Source of the DNA: Lysinibacillus sp. FJAT-14745
GTDB lineage: Bacteria > Bacillota > Bacilli > Bacillales_A > Planococcaceae
Length of the DNA stretch: 64,000 nt
NCBI RefSeq assembly: GCF_001275675.1
Contig: NZ_LITM01000010.1
Location: 1-64,000 of the forward strand
Direction: 5' to 3'
Below are positions 26,426 through 36,259 of the stretch, piece by piece. Both the position numbers and the translations under genes were made by a program. The notes under the pieces were generated by a model, which was not told the DNA's origin, did not search any database, and saw nothing but the letters and a program-made list of their open reading frames with translations. Positions within the stretch are counted from its first letter, which is position 1. Each line of letters opens with the position of its first letter.

Positions 26426-26929
26426 CTACGCTTTTGGTCCAGTTAAATGTAGCTGATAGAACACAAGGTCTAGCCACTGTCCAAATTTATAGCCCGCATT
26501 TTTAATTGTCCCTGCATATTCAAAGCCTAGTTTTTCATGTACTTTAATGCTGTCAATGTTTTCACCATCAATGCCCGCTATGAGTGTCTTCACACCTTGC
26601 TCTTCTGCAATTCGAATAAGTTCATGCATTAACTTTGTAGCAATCCCCTTTTGATAATGATCTTTATGCACATATACTGAGTGCTCCATAGTGTGTTTAT
26701 AGCCCGGATATGGACGGAACTGACTATATGTTGCGAAGCCAGCTACTGAGCCGTTTTCGTCAAAGACAAGTAGAGGATTGCTAGCTTTTCCCTGCTCCTT
26801 GAACCATTGCTTTTTTTCTTCTAACGATTGTGTTTCATATCGATAAACGGCTTTGCTTGTTAAAATAATGTCATTGTAGATGGTTAAGACCTCGGGCAAA
26901 TCTTTCTCTTCCATTAATCGAATCATCAT
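26426..26929 (-). CDS. GNAT N-acetyltransferase, phosphinothricin/methionine-sulfoximine type
   Basis: A 167-residue acetyltransferase. The GNAT acetyl-CoA motif is HYQKGIATKLMHELIRIAEE near residue 105, with AGIDGENIDSIKVHEKLGF after it. The N-terminal IRLMEEKDLPEVLTIYND and HSVYVHK region resemble the Pat/YwnH group, which acetylates phosphinothricin-like amino acids or methionine sulfoximine. The start is uncertain: GTG 26935, ATG 26929 and ATG 26926 are all possible and none has a strong ribosome site. The true substrate is unknown. Confidence 0.85.
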   Translation of the reverse strand: MMIRLMEEKDLPEVLTIYNDIILTSKAVYRYETQSLEEKKQWFKEQGKASNPLLVFDENGSVAGFATYSQFRPYPGYKHTMEHSVYVHKDHYQKGIATKLMHELIRIAEEQGVKTLIAGIDGENIDSIKVHEKLGFEYAGTIKNAGYKFGQWLDLVFYQLHLTGPKA

Positions 26930-26998
26930 ACTCACGTCCCAACTTTAAAAGGGCTAATTACTAATTACTATTACATAAGTTTACTACTTTTTCTTGCA

Positions 26999-29900
26999 TC
27001 ATACATTAAAATATCGAGCATCTGGATGTGCAAAGACGATTGCTGAAACAGAAGCTTCTGGTTCCATCATAAAGCCTTCCGTTAAATGCACACCAATGTC
27101 CTCTGGTTTTAATAAGCCAAACAATTTCTCTTGATCTTCTAAGTTCGGACATGCTGGATAGCCGAATGAGAAGCGCTGTCCTTGATATTTTGCCGCGAAA
27201 CGATCGCGCATCGTAAATTCTGTCGCATCTGGGAAGCCCCACTGGTCACGAATTTCTTGGTGCATACGTTCCGCAAAGCCTTCCGCAAGCTCAAGGGCTG
27301 TAGATTGTAATGCATGACTTTCAAGGAATTTCCCTTCTTCTTTTAGCTGACGAGCCTTCGCCATAACCCCTTGTCCTGCCGTTACCACCATTAAGGCAAT
27401 ATAGTCCATTTCACCGCTTTCAACTGTTTTTAGGAAATCTGCAAGACATAAAAACGGTTCAACTTGCTGACGCGGGAAGGTAAATCGTTCAATTTCTGTT
27501 TTGCTATCCGCTGGATCATAAACGACTACATCATCCCCATCGGCTTGTGCAGGGAAAAACTGATACATACCTGATGGTTTCAATAGGTCACTTTTTAAAT
27601 AATCGTCGACTAAATCTTTTAACTCCGTTGCTCTTGCATCGCCAGCATCAAGTAATTGCTGTACTTGACCCTTTAAACCTAGATGATGTCCTAGTAATGT
27701 CCGCATATTAACATATGGATATAAATGCGAAACAGCATATTCTCTTTTTACATGGCGTCGCACATCAGCTGGAAGATAGACAGACGCTCCCTTTACTGTG
27801 CGTACAGGCTTTATAATTACTTCTTTTGCAGGGCGAGCCGCTCTTTTCTCGTCGGCCTCTAAGCGTTTTTCCCGAGATTCCTTAATTTCAGCTAAGAAAT
27901 CTGCACGTGTATCTGTCCCCATTAACCGATTTGCCTGTTCTAATCCTTGCATCGCATCCTTTGAATAAATGACAGGTCCATTATATTCGTCGGCAATTTT
28001 TGTTTCCGTAAAGCGACGAGATAATGCCGCTCCCCCTACTAAAATAGGTACGTCAATACCCGCTTCCTTGAAATCTTGAGCTGTAATAACCATTTGCTGG
28101 GCAGATTTTACAAGTAAGCCTGAAAGCCCGATGAAATCTGGCTTTTCTTTGCGAATAGCTTCTATTAATTGGGCAGGTGTTACTTTAATGCCGAGATCAA
28201 CAACCTTATAGCCATTATTACTTAAAATAATATCGACAAGGTTTTTCCCAATATCATGCACATCACCTTTGACAGTAGCAAGTACCATTTTCCCCTTGCC
28301 AGCACTCTCTTCATCTTTCTCCATAAATTGCTCTAAATGTGCTACTGCTGCTTTCATAACCCCTGCTGATTGTAATACTTCTGCTACGATCAGCTGATTA
28401 TCGTTAAATAAGCGGCCAACCTCTGCCATTCCATCCATTAAAGGTCCATTAATAATAGCAAGCGGTGTTTCGAAAATTTCACGAGCAGCCTCTAAATCCT
28501 CAATAAGCCCTTCCTTTGTACCTTCTAAAATATAGTAAGCTAAGCGACCTTCTACTGTTTTCGGAATATCTGCCTCTGTTTTTTCTTTCTTTTTATCACG
28601 ATAGAAATCCGTGAAGACCGCTAATGTTTCATCATTTGTATGGAAGAGCAAATCATTTGCTAGCTTAATCTCTACCTCAGGAATGGATGCATAACGTTCT
28701 AGCTTCTCCGTATTCACAATTGCATAATCTAAACCAGCCTGTGTACAGTGATATAAATACACAGCGTTTAATACTTCACGACCTACTGGTGGTAATCCGA
28801 ACGAAATATTACTTACACCAAGCACCGTTAATGTACGTGGCATTTTTTCTTTAATAAGGCGAATTCCTTCCACTGTTTCAAGCGCTGAGCCAATATACTG
28901 TTCATCTCCAGTACCTACAGGGAACATTAATGGGTCAAAAATAATATCTTCTGGAGCAATACCCCATTTTTCTGTTAACAATTGATATGAACGTTCAGCA
29001 ATCTCTAGCTTGCGATGTCGATCAACTGCCATGCCTTGTTCATCAATTGTTCCTACAACTAAAGAGGCACCATATTTTTTCACTAACGGTAAAACTGCGT
29101 CAAAACGCTCTTCGCCATCTTCTAAGTTAATAGAATTAATGATAGCTTTCCCTTGAGAAAACTTAAGTGCTTCCTCAATTACTTTTTCATCTGTCGAGTC
29201 GATCACAAGAGGTACTTTTACTTTTTTTACAACCTCCTGCATAAAACCACGCATATCCGCTAGTTCATCGCGGTCAGGATTTGCTAAACAAATATCGATC
29301 ACATGTGCTCCATTTTTCACCTGAGCGCGCGCGATTTCTGCCGCTTCCTCAAACTTCCCATCAATAATTAAATTTTTAAACTTACGAGAGCCGATTACAT
29401 TTGTCCGTTCCCCAATAAATAATGGACGCATAGAATCGTCATACACTAACGGCTCTATACCTGATACTACATGACCATGTGTTGCATCTGGTAATTGGCG
29501 AGGCTTTTCGTCCTTTAGCACTTCTCGAATAGCAGCAATATGTGTCGGCGTTGTACCACAGCAGCCTCCAACAATATTCAACCAGCCCTTCTCTGCAAAG
29601 CCTTTTAGCTTCTGCGACAGTGATTCAGGTGACTCATGATAGCAGCCTTCCTCGTCAGGTAACCCCGCATTCGGATAACAGCTAATATAGCCTGTTGAAA
29701 GCTCTGCTAGTGAACGGATATGATCAGTCATAAACTCTGGTCCAGTCGCACAGTTTAAGCCCACTGACAATGGTTTAATATGCTCGATAGAAATGTAAAA
29801 AGCATCAATTGTTTGACCAGCCAGTGTCGTTCCCATCGGTTCAATTGTTCCCGATATCATCACAGGTAGCTCTTTTCCAGTTGCTTCAAAGGCACGAGAT

Positions 29901-30430
29901 ACCCCCAATGTTCCTGCCTTCACATTCAGCATATCCTGACTAGTTTCTAACAAGAGAACGTCTGCTCCGGCTTCGATTAATGCCTTTGCCTGAACATAAA
30001 AGTTTTTCTCTAACTCATCAAATGTAATACCACCCGTAACCGACAAGGTTTTTGTAGTTGGTCCCATAGCCCCCGCAACAAAACGGGGCCAATCGGATGT
30101 AGAAAACTCATCTACCGCTTTGCGTGCAATTTCCACAGCACGTCTATTGATTTCTTCTGCCTTCGCACCAAGATCATATTCATTTAATACAAGTGGCGTC
30201 CCTCCAAATGTATTTGTACAAATAATATCTGCTCCAACCTCTAAATATTTTTTATGAACTTTTTCAAGCACATCTGGTCTAGTTAGCACAAGATTTTCAT
30301 TACAGCCATCGTAGTCCTCGCCGCCAAAATCCTCTGCTGATAAATTTTCATTTTGTAGCATTGTTCCCATTGCGCCATCAAGAATTAAAATTCGTTGCTC
30401 TAGTTGCTCTTCAATCAAGTGCTTAGCCAT
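26999..30430 (-). CDS. metH: Cobalamin-dependent methionine synthase
   Basis: A 1143-residue enzyme that transfers methyl from methyltetrahydrofolate through cobalamin to homocysteine. Domains in order: homocysteine domain (1-320; zinc Cys in GLNCATGP and VGGCCGTTP), pterin-binding domain (about 340-610), cobalamin cap and B12 domain (His near 720 in DVHDIGKNLV), and the reactivation domain with SAM site (about 870-1143, ending in HPDARYFNV). It overlaps the yitJ stop by eight bases and shares its SAM riboswitch. A B12 riboswitch-controlled importer lies 15 kb away. Confidence 0.96.
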   Translation of the reverse strand: MAKHLIEEQLEQRILILDGAMGTMLQNENLSAEDFGGEDYDGCNENLVLTRPDVLEKVHKKYLEVGADIICTNTFGGTPLVLNEYDLGAKAEEINRRAVEIARKAVDEFSTSDWPRFVAGAMGPTTKTLSVTGGITFDELEKNFYVQAKALIEAGADVLLLETSQDMLNVKAGTLGVSRAFEATGKELPVMISGTIEPMGTTLAGQTIDAFYISIEHIKPLSVGLNCATGPEFMTDHIRSLAELSTGYISCYPNAGLPDEEGCYHESPESLSQKLKGFAEKGWLNIVGGCCGTTPTHIAAIREVLKDEKPRQLPDATHGHVVSGIEPLVYDDSMRPLFIGERTNVIGSRKFKNLIIDGKFEEAAEIARAQVKNGAHVIDICLANPDRDELADMRGFMQEVVKKVKVPLVIDSTDEKVIEEALKFSQGKAIINSINLEDGEERFDAVLPLVKKYGASLVVGTIDEQGMAVDRHRKLEIAERSYQLLTEKWGIAPEDIIFDPLMFPVGTGDEQYIGSALETVEGIRLIKEKMPRTLTVLGVSNISFGLPPVGREVLNAVYLYHCTQAGLDYAIVNTEKLERYASIPEVEIKLANDLLFHTNDETLAVFTDFYRDKKKEKTEADIPKTVEGRLAYYILEGTKEGLIEDLEAAREIFETPLAIINGPLMDGMAEVGRLFNDNQLIVAEVLQSAGVMKAAVAHLEQFMEKDEESAGKGKMVLATVKGDVHDIGKNLVDIILSNNGYKVVDLGIKVTPAQLIEAIRKEKPDFIGLSGLLVKSAQQMVITAQDFKEAGIDVPILVGGAALSRRFTETKIADEYNGPVIYSKDAMQGLEQANRLMGTDTRADFLAEIKESREKRLEADEKRAARPAKEVIIKPVRTVKGASVYLPADVRRHVKREYAVSHLYPYVNMRTLLGHHLGLKGQVQQLLDAGDARATELKDLVDDYLKSDLLKPSGMYQFFPAQADGDDVVVYDPADSKTEIERFTFPRQQVEPFLCLADFLKTVESGEMDYIALMVVTAGQGVMAKARQLKEEGKFLESHALQSTALELAEGFAERMHQEIRDQWGFPDATEFTMRDRFAAKYQGQRFSFGYPACPNLEDQEKLFGLLKPEDIGVHLTEGFMMEPEASVSAIVFAHPDARYFNV

Positions 30431-32270
30431 TTATACTTACCCCTTTTTTCTGTTCATCAAATTGCTCAATAAATTTCATTAATTCTAGTGTCATATCGTA
30501 GCGTAAAAATGGTGTAATAAGGTAAATACCATTGAAATATTCCGCTGCTACTTCTACTAATTCCTTAGCAATTGCAATTCCTTCTAATGTTGCGCGTTCC
30601 TTATCATCACCACAAGCCTTCATACGTGCTAACGCATCATCCGATAGTTTGATGCCTGGCACTTCATGATGTAAGAACTCCGCGCTTTTATAGCTCGTCA
30701 CTGGCATAATACCTATATAAATTGGTGTTTCTAAATGCTTTGTCGCCTCGTAAATTTCCACGATTTTTTCTTTTGAATAAACAGGCTGTGAAATAAAATA
30801 ATCTGCCCCATGTTCAATTTTCTTTTCTAATCGAGAGACCGCGCGATCCAGCACACGTACATTAGGATTAAAGGCAGCCGCTACAGAGAAATTCGCCTTT
30901 TTACGAAGTGGTTTCCCTGAAAACGATACACCTTCATTTAACTGTTTTATTAATTGGATGAGTTCCATTGAAGAGACATCATAAACGCTAGTGGCCCCTG
31001 GGAAATCGCCTACCTTTGTCGGATCTCCAGTAACTGCTAAAATATCATGAATCCCTAATGCATTTAATCCCATTAAATGTGATTGAAGACCAATTAAATT
31101 ACGATCTCGGCACGTTATATGAGTTAATGGTCGTACCCCGTGCGTTTCTTTTAGTAAAGCACCCATTGCGACATTACTAATTCTTGGAGAAGCAAGTGAA
31201 TTATCTGCCATCATGACTACATCTGCGCCAGCCTCATATAATTTTTTTGCACCTTCAATAAAGCCTTCGATTTCTAAATGTCTTGGTGTATCTAACTCCA
31301 CTATTACTGAGCGTTCACGTTTTACTTTTACATGTAATGGCTCATAATTTGGTGGCTCTGCCTCACGTACAACCGCTACTTTTTCTGGTTTTGCATACTT
31401 TTCCTCAACCGGGGATAGCTCCTCTAAGTACTTTTTCGCTGCAGCAATATGCTTTGGTGTTGTACCACAGCAGCCACCAATTAAACGTACCCCCTGATCA
31501 CGAAGCTCTACAGCTGCTCGACCAAAATAATCTGCCTCTGACTCATAAACGACACGGCCATCCTCCAAATCAAGAAGAGATGCGTTCGGATATGCTGACA
31601 TAAATGCCTTCTTAGGAAGCTCTACACCTTCAAATGCTTGTATAGTATGGTAAGGGCCTAAGCGGCAGTTAACACCTACGATATCAGCACCTAGCGCTTC
31701 AAGTTCATGTAAGGCGTTATTTAAGCTCATTCCATTTTGCAAAACCCCAGGCTCGTGCATAGAAACTTGAGCAATAATCGGTAATTTCGTTTTACCTCGT
31801 AGCATTGTTAAAGTCGCTGTTAGCTCTTCAAAATCATAGTAGGTTTCAAGTAAAAGGCCATCTGGATTTCCTGCAAGTAAAACAGTTGCTTGCTCATCAA
31901 CTGTTGCTAAAATTTCCTCTAACGTTGCGTCACTTTTACGAATACCACGGATTCCCCCAATAGTACCTAAGACAAATTGTCCACCATCTGCCGCTGCTCG
32001 TTTTGCAATCGTTATAGCAGCTTCATTAAACTGCTGCACACGAGATTCTAATCCATAGCGGGCTAATTTTATGGCATTAGCCCCATAAGTGTTCGTTTGA
32101 ATAATATCAGCACCAGCTGCTATATATTCTCTATGAATCTTTTCAATTAATTCAGGTCTCTGTACATTCATTTCCTCATGGCAGTACTCCAAACCATAGC
32201 CATATAAAACCGTACCAATTGCACCATCTGCTGTAAGAACATGCGTTTTTAACCTTTCAAGCAATCCCAT
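30423..32270 (-). CDS. yitJ: Bifunctional homocysteine S-methyltransferase / methylenetetrahydrofolate reductase
   Basis: A 615-residue fusion. The N-terminal half (1-290) is a homocysteine S-methyltransferase domain with zinc Cys in GVNCRLGP and IGGCCGTTP; the C-terminal half (about 320-605) is a MetF-like barrel (DTPRHLEIEGF, AAFNPNV, FISQPVYSKE, YIGIMPVTS). It supplies methyltetrahydrofolate for MetH, with which it overlaps. The ATG has GAGAGG upstream. Expression is under the SAM-I riboswitch and terminator upstream. Confidence 0.95.
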   Translation of the reverse strand: MGLLERLKTHVLTADGAIGTVLYGYGLEYCHEEMNVQRPELIEKIHREYIAAGADIIQTNTYGANAIKLARYGLESRVQQFNEAAITIAKRAAADGGQFVLGTIGGIRGIRKSDATLEEILATVDEQATVLLAGNPDGLLLETYYDFEELTATLTMLRGKTKLPIIAQVSMHEPGVLQNGMSLNNALHELEALGADIVGVNCRLGPYHTIQAFEGVELPKKAFMSAYPNASLLDLEDGRVVYESEADYFGRAAVELRDQGVRLIGGCCGTTPKHIAAAKKYLEELSPVEEKYAKPEKVAVVREAEPPNYEPLHVKVKRERSVIVELDTPRHLEIEGFIEGAKKLYEAGADVVMMADNSLASPRISNVAMGALLKETHGVRPLTHITCRDRNLIGLQSHLMGLNALGIHDILAVTGDPTKVGDFPGATSVYDVSSMELIQLIKQLNEGVSFSGKPLRKKANFSVAAAFNPNVRVLDRAVSRLEKKIEHGADYFISQPVYSKEKIVEIYEATKHLETPIYIGIMPVTSYKSAEFLHHEVPGIKLSDDALARMKACGDDKERATLEGIAIAKELVEVAAEYFNGIYLITPFLRYDMTLELMKFIEQFDEQKKGVSING

Positions 32271-32300
32271 AAAACTAGCCTCTCTTCCATTATCGTTAAA

Positions 32301-32336
32301 ATAAAAAAACCTTCTTTCACAAAAAAAGAAGGTTTT
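32301..32336 (-). terminator. Attenuator terminator of the yitJ-metH leader
   Basis: The minus strand pairs AAACCTTCTTT with AAAGAAGGTTT followed by TTTTATTTT, between the SAM riboswitch and yitJ. Confidence 0.9.
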
Positions 32337-32351
32337 AACGTTTCGTAATTG

Positions 32352-32458
32352 TTTTCCTTCTCATCTTCGACACAACGGTCTTCTGGATTTAGCACCTGAC
32401 AATAAGTTGGTTGCTGAAGCTTCATAGGGCCAGTCCCTCTGCTTCTCTTGATAAGAAT
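32352..32458 (-). promoter_or_regulatory. SAM-I (S-box) riboswitch
   Basis: The minus strand has the S-box core in order: CTTATCAAGAGAAGCAGAGG, GACTGGCCC, ATGAAGCTTCAGCAACC, GGTGCTAAATCC and GAAGATGAGAAG. SAM binding should favour the terminator at 32301-32336 and switch off yitJ-metH. Confidence 0.96.
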
Positions 32459-32573
32459 TTAGTATGAATTTTTCAAATAATTAAAAGAATCATATCCTTT
32501 ACGAACGATTGAGTCAAGACTATTTCACCGAACAAAGGGTAAATTTCACGAAAAAAATTTTTATATCAAACAA

Positions 32574-33962
32574 TTACGATAGTTTTTCAGCAAGTTCCTC
32601 ACCAATTTTTTTACCATTTTGAATACATGCACCTATGCCCACTCCAAAATAAGAGCATCCCGCTATTGATAAATTTGGATAGTTTTTCTCAAGCTCTTTT
32701 ACGAGACCTTGCAACGCTTCACGATGTGCCAAGTCGTACTTCGGCATCTGGTCGATCCATTTAGTCACGTCAACAACAGTTGGTTTTTCCTCAATCCCCA
32801 AGCTTTTTCTTACATCATCTAGAGCAACAGCTGCTAATTCTTCATCTGTCATCATACGCAATCTCTCATACTCAGGGTTAATGCTCTTATAAAAAAGCCG
32901 TACAAGTAATTTCCCTTCAGCTGAGGTGTGTTTCCACTTGCGACTTGTCCACGTTGCTGCATTACAAATAACACCCGAATTATGTGACACAATATAGCCT
33001 GTTCCATCTGCTGGTAATCTATTATCGGGTACATCAAATCCTAAGTATATTGTAATTGCGGATGCAGTATTGAATTGTTCAAAATAATCGTTTAAAGATT
33101 CATCATGCAATAAGCTTTGTACCGATTCATTTGGCAGAGCCATTACAACATGATTTGCTTCCATCACTGTACCGTTTTCTAATGTAACAGAATATTGATT
33201 CCCCAGCTTTTTAACACTAGTAGTGGCAACTCCTTTTATAATTTCTACATCCGTTAATGTTTCTTCAAGTCGATCTATTAGTGATGATAAACCATTTTTA
33301 AATGAAATAAATTTTTTATTGGCCGCTTTCACAAATTGTTCTCTGTTTGCATCAAAACCTTTAATAATACTACCGTAATCATTTTTGTAATCGATTAAAT
33401 AAGGTAAAGTGGAAGCAATTGAAAGTTGATGTAAATCTCCAGAATATACACCTGTAAGTACGGGCGCAATTTGGTTTTGAACAAGCTCCTCACCTAAATA
33501 ATACGTTAAAAATTCTCCAATTGAACTTTCCTTTGTAAACTCTTCATTTGGCATTGTTAAATCCTTTAATGCTTCTTTTTTACCTTCCTCTGATACAAGC
33601 GTGCTTTCCTCAAGTGCTTGTAAGCTCATAGGAATACCGAACGTTGAGTCTGCTGGGATGGCATGTAACTCGTTATTTGTGTAAATATACGAAATACCTG
33701 TTTCGTTGTACACAAGATTATGTTCAAAATCAAGCTCCTTTACTAACTCCATGACACCTTTATGACGCGCTACAATAGAATCTGCCCCTGTTTCCATGAT
33801 GAAGCCTTGTTCATATGCAGAGTGAAGCTTGCCACCAAGGTATGTATTTTTTTCAACAAGTACAAGTTTTACATCTACGTTTTTCTCCTGAACTTGTCGC
33901 TGTAAATAATGCATCGTACACAATCCCGTAATTCCGCCACCTAATACAACAACTGTTTTCAT
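32574..33962 (-). CDS. hemY: Protoporphyrinogen/coproporphyrinogen III oxidase
   Basis: A 462-residue FAD enzyme of heme synthesis; Firmicute members oxidise coproporphyrinogen III (CgoX). The dinucleotide fold is VVVLGGGITGLCTMHYL at the start, followed by LVEKNTYLGGKLHSAYEQGF and GADSIV; the C-terminal SIAGCSYFGVGIGACIQNGK completes the FAD site. GGGGCGG precedes the ATG. It is not next to other heme genes here. A heme-based sensor (HemAT) is the next gene upstream. Confidence 0.93.
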   Translation of the reverse strand: MKTVVVLGGGITGLCTMHYLQRQVQEKNVDVKLVLVEKNTYLGGKLHSAYEQGFIMETGADSIVARHKGVMELVKELDFEHNLVYNETGISYIYTNNELHAIPADSTFGIPMSLQALEESTLVSEEGKKEALKDLTMPNEEFTKESSIGEFLTYYLGEELVQNQIAPVLTGVYSGDLHQLSIASTLPYLIDYKNDYGSIIKGFDANREQFVKAANKKFISFKNGLSSLIDRLEETLTDVEIIKGVATTSVKKLGNQYSVTLENGTVMEANHVVMALPNESVQSLLHDESLNDYFEQFNTASAITIYLGFDVPDNRLPADGTGYIVSHNSGVICNAATWTSRKWKHTSAEGKLLVRLFYKSINPEYERLRMMTDEELAAVALDDVRKSLGIEEKPTVVDVTKWIDQMPKYDLAHREALQGLVKELEKNYPNLSIAGCSYFGVGIGACIQNGKKIGEELAEKLS

Positions 33963-34042
33963 ATTAACCGCCCCTATTTTTAGTTCTTTACTCAGTATAA
34001 ACTTTTTTTCTCGAAAATTACGTTAAACCCTTTACAAATTTA

Positions 34043-34088
34043 GCAAAAATGGAGCTATCCAACGCATTGGATAGCTCCATTTTTTTCT
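34043..34088 (-). terminator. Bidirectional terminator after the HemAT gene
   Basis: ATGGAGCTATCC and GGATAGCTCCAT form a perfect stem flanked by A and T runs on both sides. It lies about 145 bases after the HemAT stop and about 80 bases upstream of hemY. Confidence 0.75.
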
Positions 34089-34232
34089 ATAGTATATATT
34101 CGCTAGAGGCTTTAATCTATCTAACGGAAATTATATATTAACAGTTGATATAGTGCTATTTGTGCCTAAAAGTGAGTAGCGCCTAAAAAAATAGGAAACA
34201 ACAAATTTCTTTGCCTTTTGATTAGCTCTCCA

Positions 34233-35522
34233 TTAATTTAAATTTTGTGCAAAGCTAGCTAATTTTTCAGCAGAATTTTTCACTTCATTAAAGGCAATAC
34301 CTAATTCACTTAGTACTTCTACTATTGCTTGTACTTCTTTTTCCATCCGACCATTTTGATCTTTGGCTTCAGTCATAGCATCTAATATGTTAGTAAATTG
34401 TCCTTCTGTTTGAACCATATTTTCCTCACCAGAAGCTACCTCTTCTTGAATATTACTAAGCGAATGAACTAGTTTATCTGTTCGCTCATTCGTTTTATGT
34501 AGTAACGTTGCTACCGATGTGACAGATTCCTTTGTTTGAATCGATAGTTTCCGTACTTCATCTGCAACAACACTAAAGCCTTTACCCGCTTCTCCAGCAC
34601 GAGCTGCTTCTATTGCCGCATTTAATGCCAACAAGTTTGTTTGATTAGCAATATTTGTCACAACATTCATAATCGATTCCATTTCCTTTGACATATCTGT
34701 CAACTGTGCAATATTTTCCGCTATATCATCAAGCGAATAAATAATATTACTCATATTTTGCGATTGACTCTTTAACCGTTCACGACCGTCTAATGCCTGA
34801 CTCTCAGCCATAGTCGAAACTTGAAGTGATTTTTTCGCTAGTTGTTTAATCTCTTCTGATTGTCCACTTAAGCGATGAAATGAATTGTTCGTTTCCTGAG
34901 ATATTGTGGCAAGACCTTCCGAAGACTCTACGATTTCTTGCTCTATCGCTTCTTTCCTACGTTCCATTTTTTCATGAAGTTGCTCAATTGTGTGCTCAAA
35001 CGCCTCTAAAACTAACTGTTGCTCAAAATTAGAAATTTTTGAAATGGCTCGAATTGTATTAAGCTGATCCATTGGATGATTAATATGTTCTTCAACCAAA
35101 TCAATAAATGATGCTGTTAAATCTTGAAAAGCACAAATATACCATTGTGTTTTAAGCCCGATATGGACATGTACTTTAGCAATTTTAACTCGCCTTTGAT
35201 AAAAATCATCATCAATCGTACCATTAAACATTTCAATAATATGACGTCGTAAAGTAATTTTCAGCTTCTCTACAGAACTATGTTTATTAATAATGTCTAC
35301 TAGGGTACGCTCAGTTACAATCATTTCATAAAATCGATTAACAATGTTATCAATATTGCCTTCTACAAAAGGTTGAAAGGCTTTTAAATATTGTAAATCC
35401 CGTTTTGTCAATTTAAGCAAATCAATTTGCTTTTTTATTGAATGGCGATTCGCTATATCCATTTTTACAATGAATTGCTCTAAATCTAACGCCGTTGTCT
35501 TTCTCTGTTTTTGAAAAATCAC
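34233..35522 (-). CDS. hemAT: Globin-coupled heme aerotaxis transducer
   Basis: A soluble methyl-accepting chemotaxis protein of 429 residues that senses oxygen through a globin domain. The globin region covers about 20-170; the proximal His is near residue 118 in [13 protein letters not shown], aligning with His123 of Bacillus HemAT, and [19 protein letters not shown] matches the E/F region. The signalling tip is [18 protein letters not shown]. No membrane segments. The GTG at 35522 has AAGAGGG seven bases upstream and is preferred over an ATG at 35540 without a ribosome site. Confidence 0.93.
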   Translation of the reverse strand: MIFQKQRKTTALDLEQFIVKMDIANRHSIKKQIDLLKLTKRDLQYLKAFQPFVEGNIDNIVNRFYEMIVTERTLVDIINKHSSVEKLKITLRRHIIEMFNGTIDDDFYQRRVKIAKVHVHIGLKTQWYICAFQDLTASFIDLVEEHINHPMDQLNTIRAISKISNFEQQLVLEAFEHTIEQLHEKMERRKEAIEQEIVESSEGLATISQETNNSFHRLSGQSEEIKQLAKKSLQVSTMAESQALDGRERLKSQSQNMSNIIYSLDDIAENIAQLTDMSKEMESIMNVVTNIANQTNLLALNAAIEAARAGEAGKGFSVVADEVRKLSIQTKESVTSVATLLHKTNERTDKLVHSLSNIQEEVASGEENMVQTEGQFTNILDAMTEAKDQNGRMEKEVQAIVEVLSELGIAFNEVKNSAEKLASFAQNLN

Positions 35523-35605
35523 ACATTTACCCTCTTTCATGCCGTGTACTTTTGAAAAGCTGAGAAAAATCTAATTCCGTTCATAAAATATAAGAGATCA
35601 GGAAG

Positions 35606-35684
35606 GCTCATCACATAATGTGGAGTTGATTTCCGTTCCGACTGGACGTCCCAGCCTCGACTCCAATCAACTTATATAGTATAT
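35606..35684. repeat. Short copy C of the fold-back intergenic repeat
   Basis: GCTCATCACATAATGTGGAG then TTGATTTCCGTTCCGACTGG forms the left arm, and CCCAGCCTCGACTCCAATCA then AC the right arm; the internal module is missing. The rest of 35685-36017 is AT-rich with nothing recognisable. Confidence 0.75.
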
Positions 35685-36021
35685 GTTTATAAAATGTCAT
35701 CCCCAACTTTTAGGATGTTGGTTAACCATTTTAATCTATTACCTAAAAATGGGCGTACATAAGCAAAAAATCCTTTTATCGGTCAAAATTAACCCTGTAT
35801 TTCCCTATTTAATACCCGAGAAGAAAAGCACCATTATTTTCCAAAATATTGCGAAAAAACGGTATAACAAAATAACCTTATAATTAGCTATGGCTACTAA
35901 CTACTCTTTCAAAATCCCACATATACCTTATACATTTTATAAATAGCTGTCAATTTTCATTTATACATTTTTTACCATAAAATGTACGAAAGTACCTATT
36001 ATCTTATTTATTGTCCAAAGC

Positions 36022-36055
36022 AAAAAAAAAGCTACCACAATACTTTTGGGTAGCC
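36022..36055 (-). terminator. Terminator of the Sel1-repeat gene
   Basis: The minus strand pairs GGCTACC with GGTAGC(T) and ends in a nine-T run. It is about 205 bases beyond the stop. Confidence 0.8.
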
Positions 36056-36259
36056 AATTTACATCATCTCTGTTTTTTTTATGCTTATTTTTTCCTTGTT
36101 TTAGTTTGTAGTACTATCGCTTTATTATATTAATATTTTTACAATCAGTTAATTATAGTAATACACACCTATCCCATGTCCGAAAAACAGAACCTAAGAT
36201 CTATACAGAAAAAGTTAATAATTGAATCTAAAAGCCTAGTATTTTTTAATAAAAAACAC

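Noticed and set aside
35683-35883. 66-residue plus-strand frame
   Set aside because: Starts in the arm of repeat C without a ribosome site, in AT-rich sequence with no conserved features seen.
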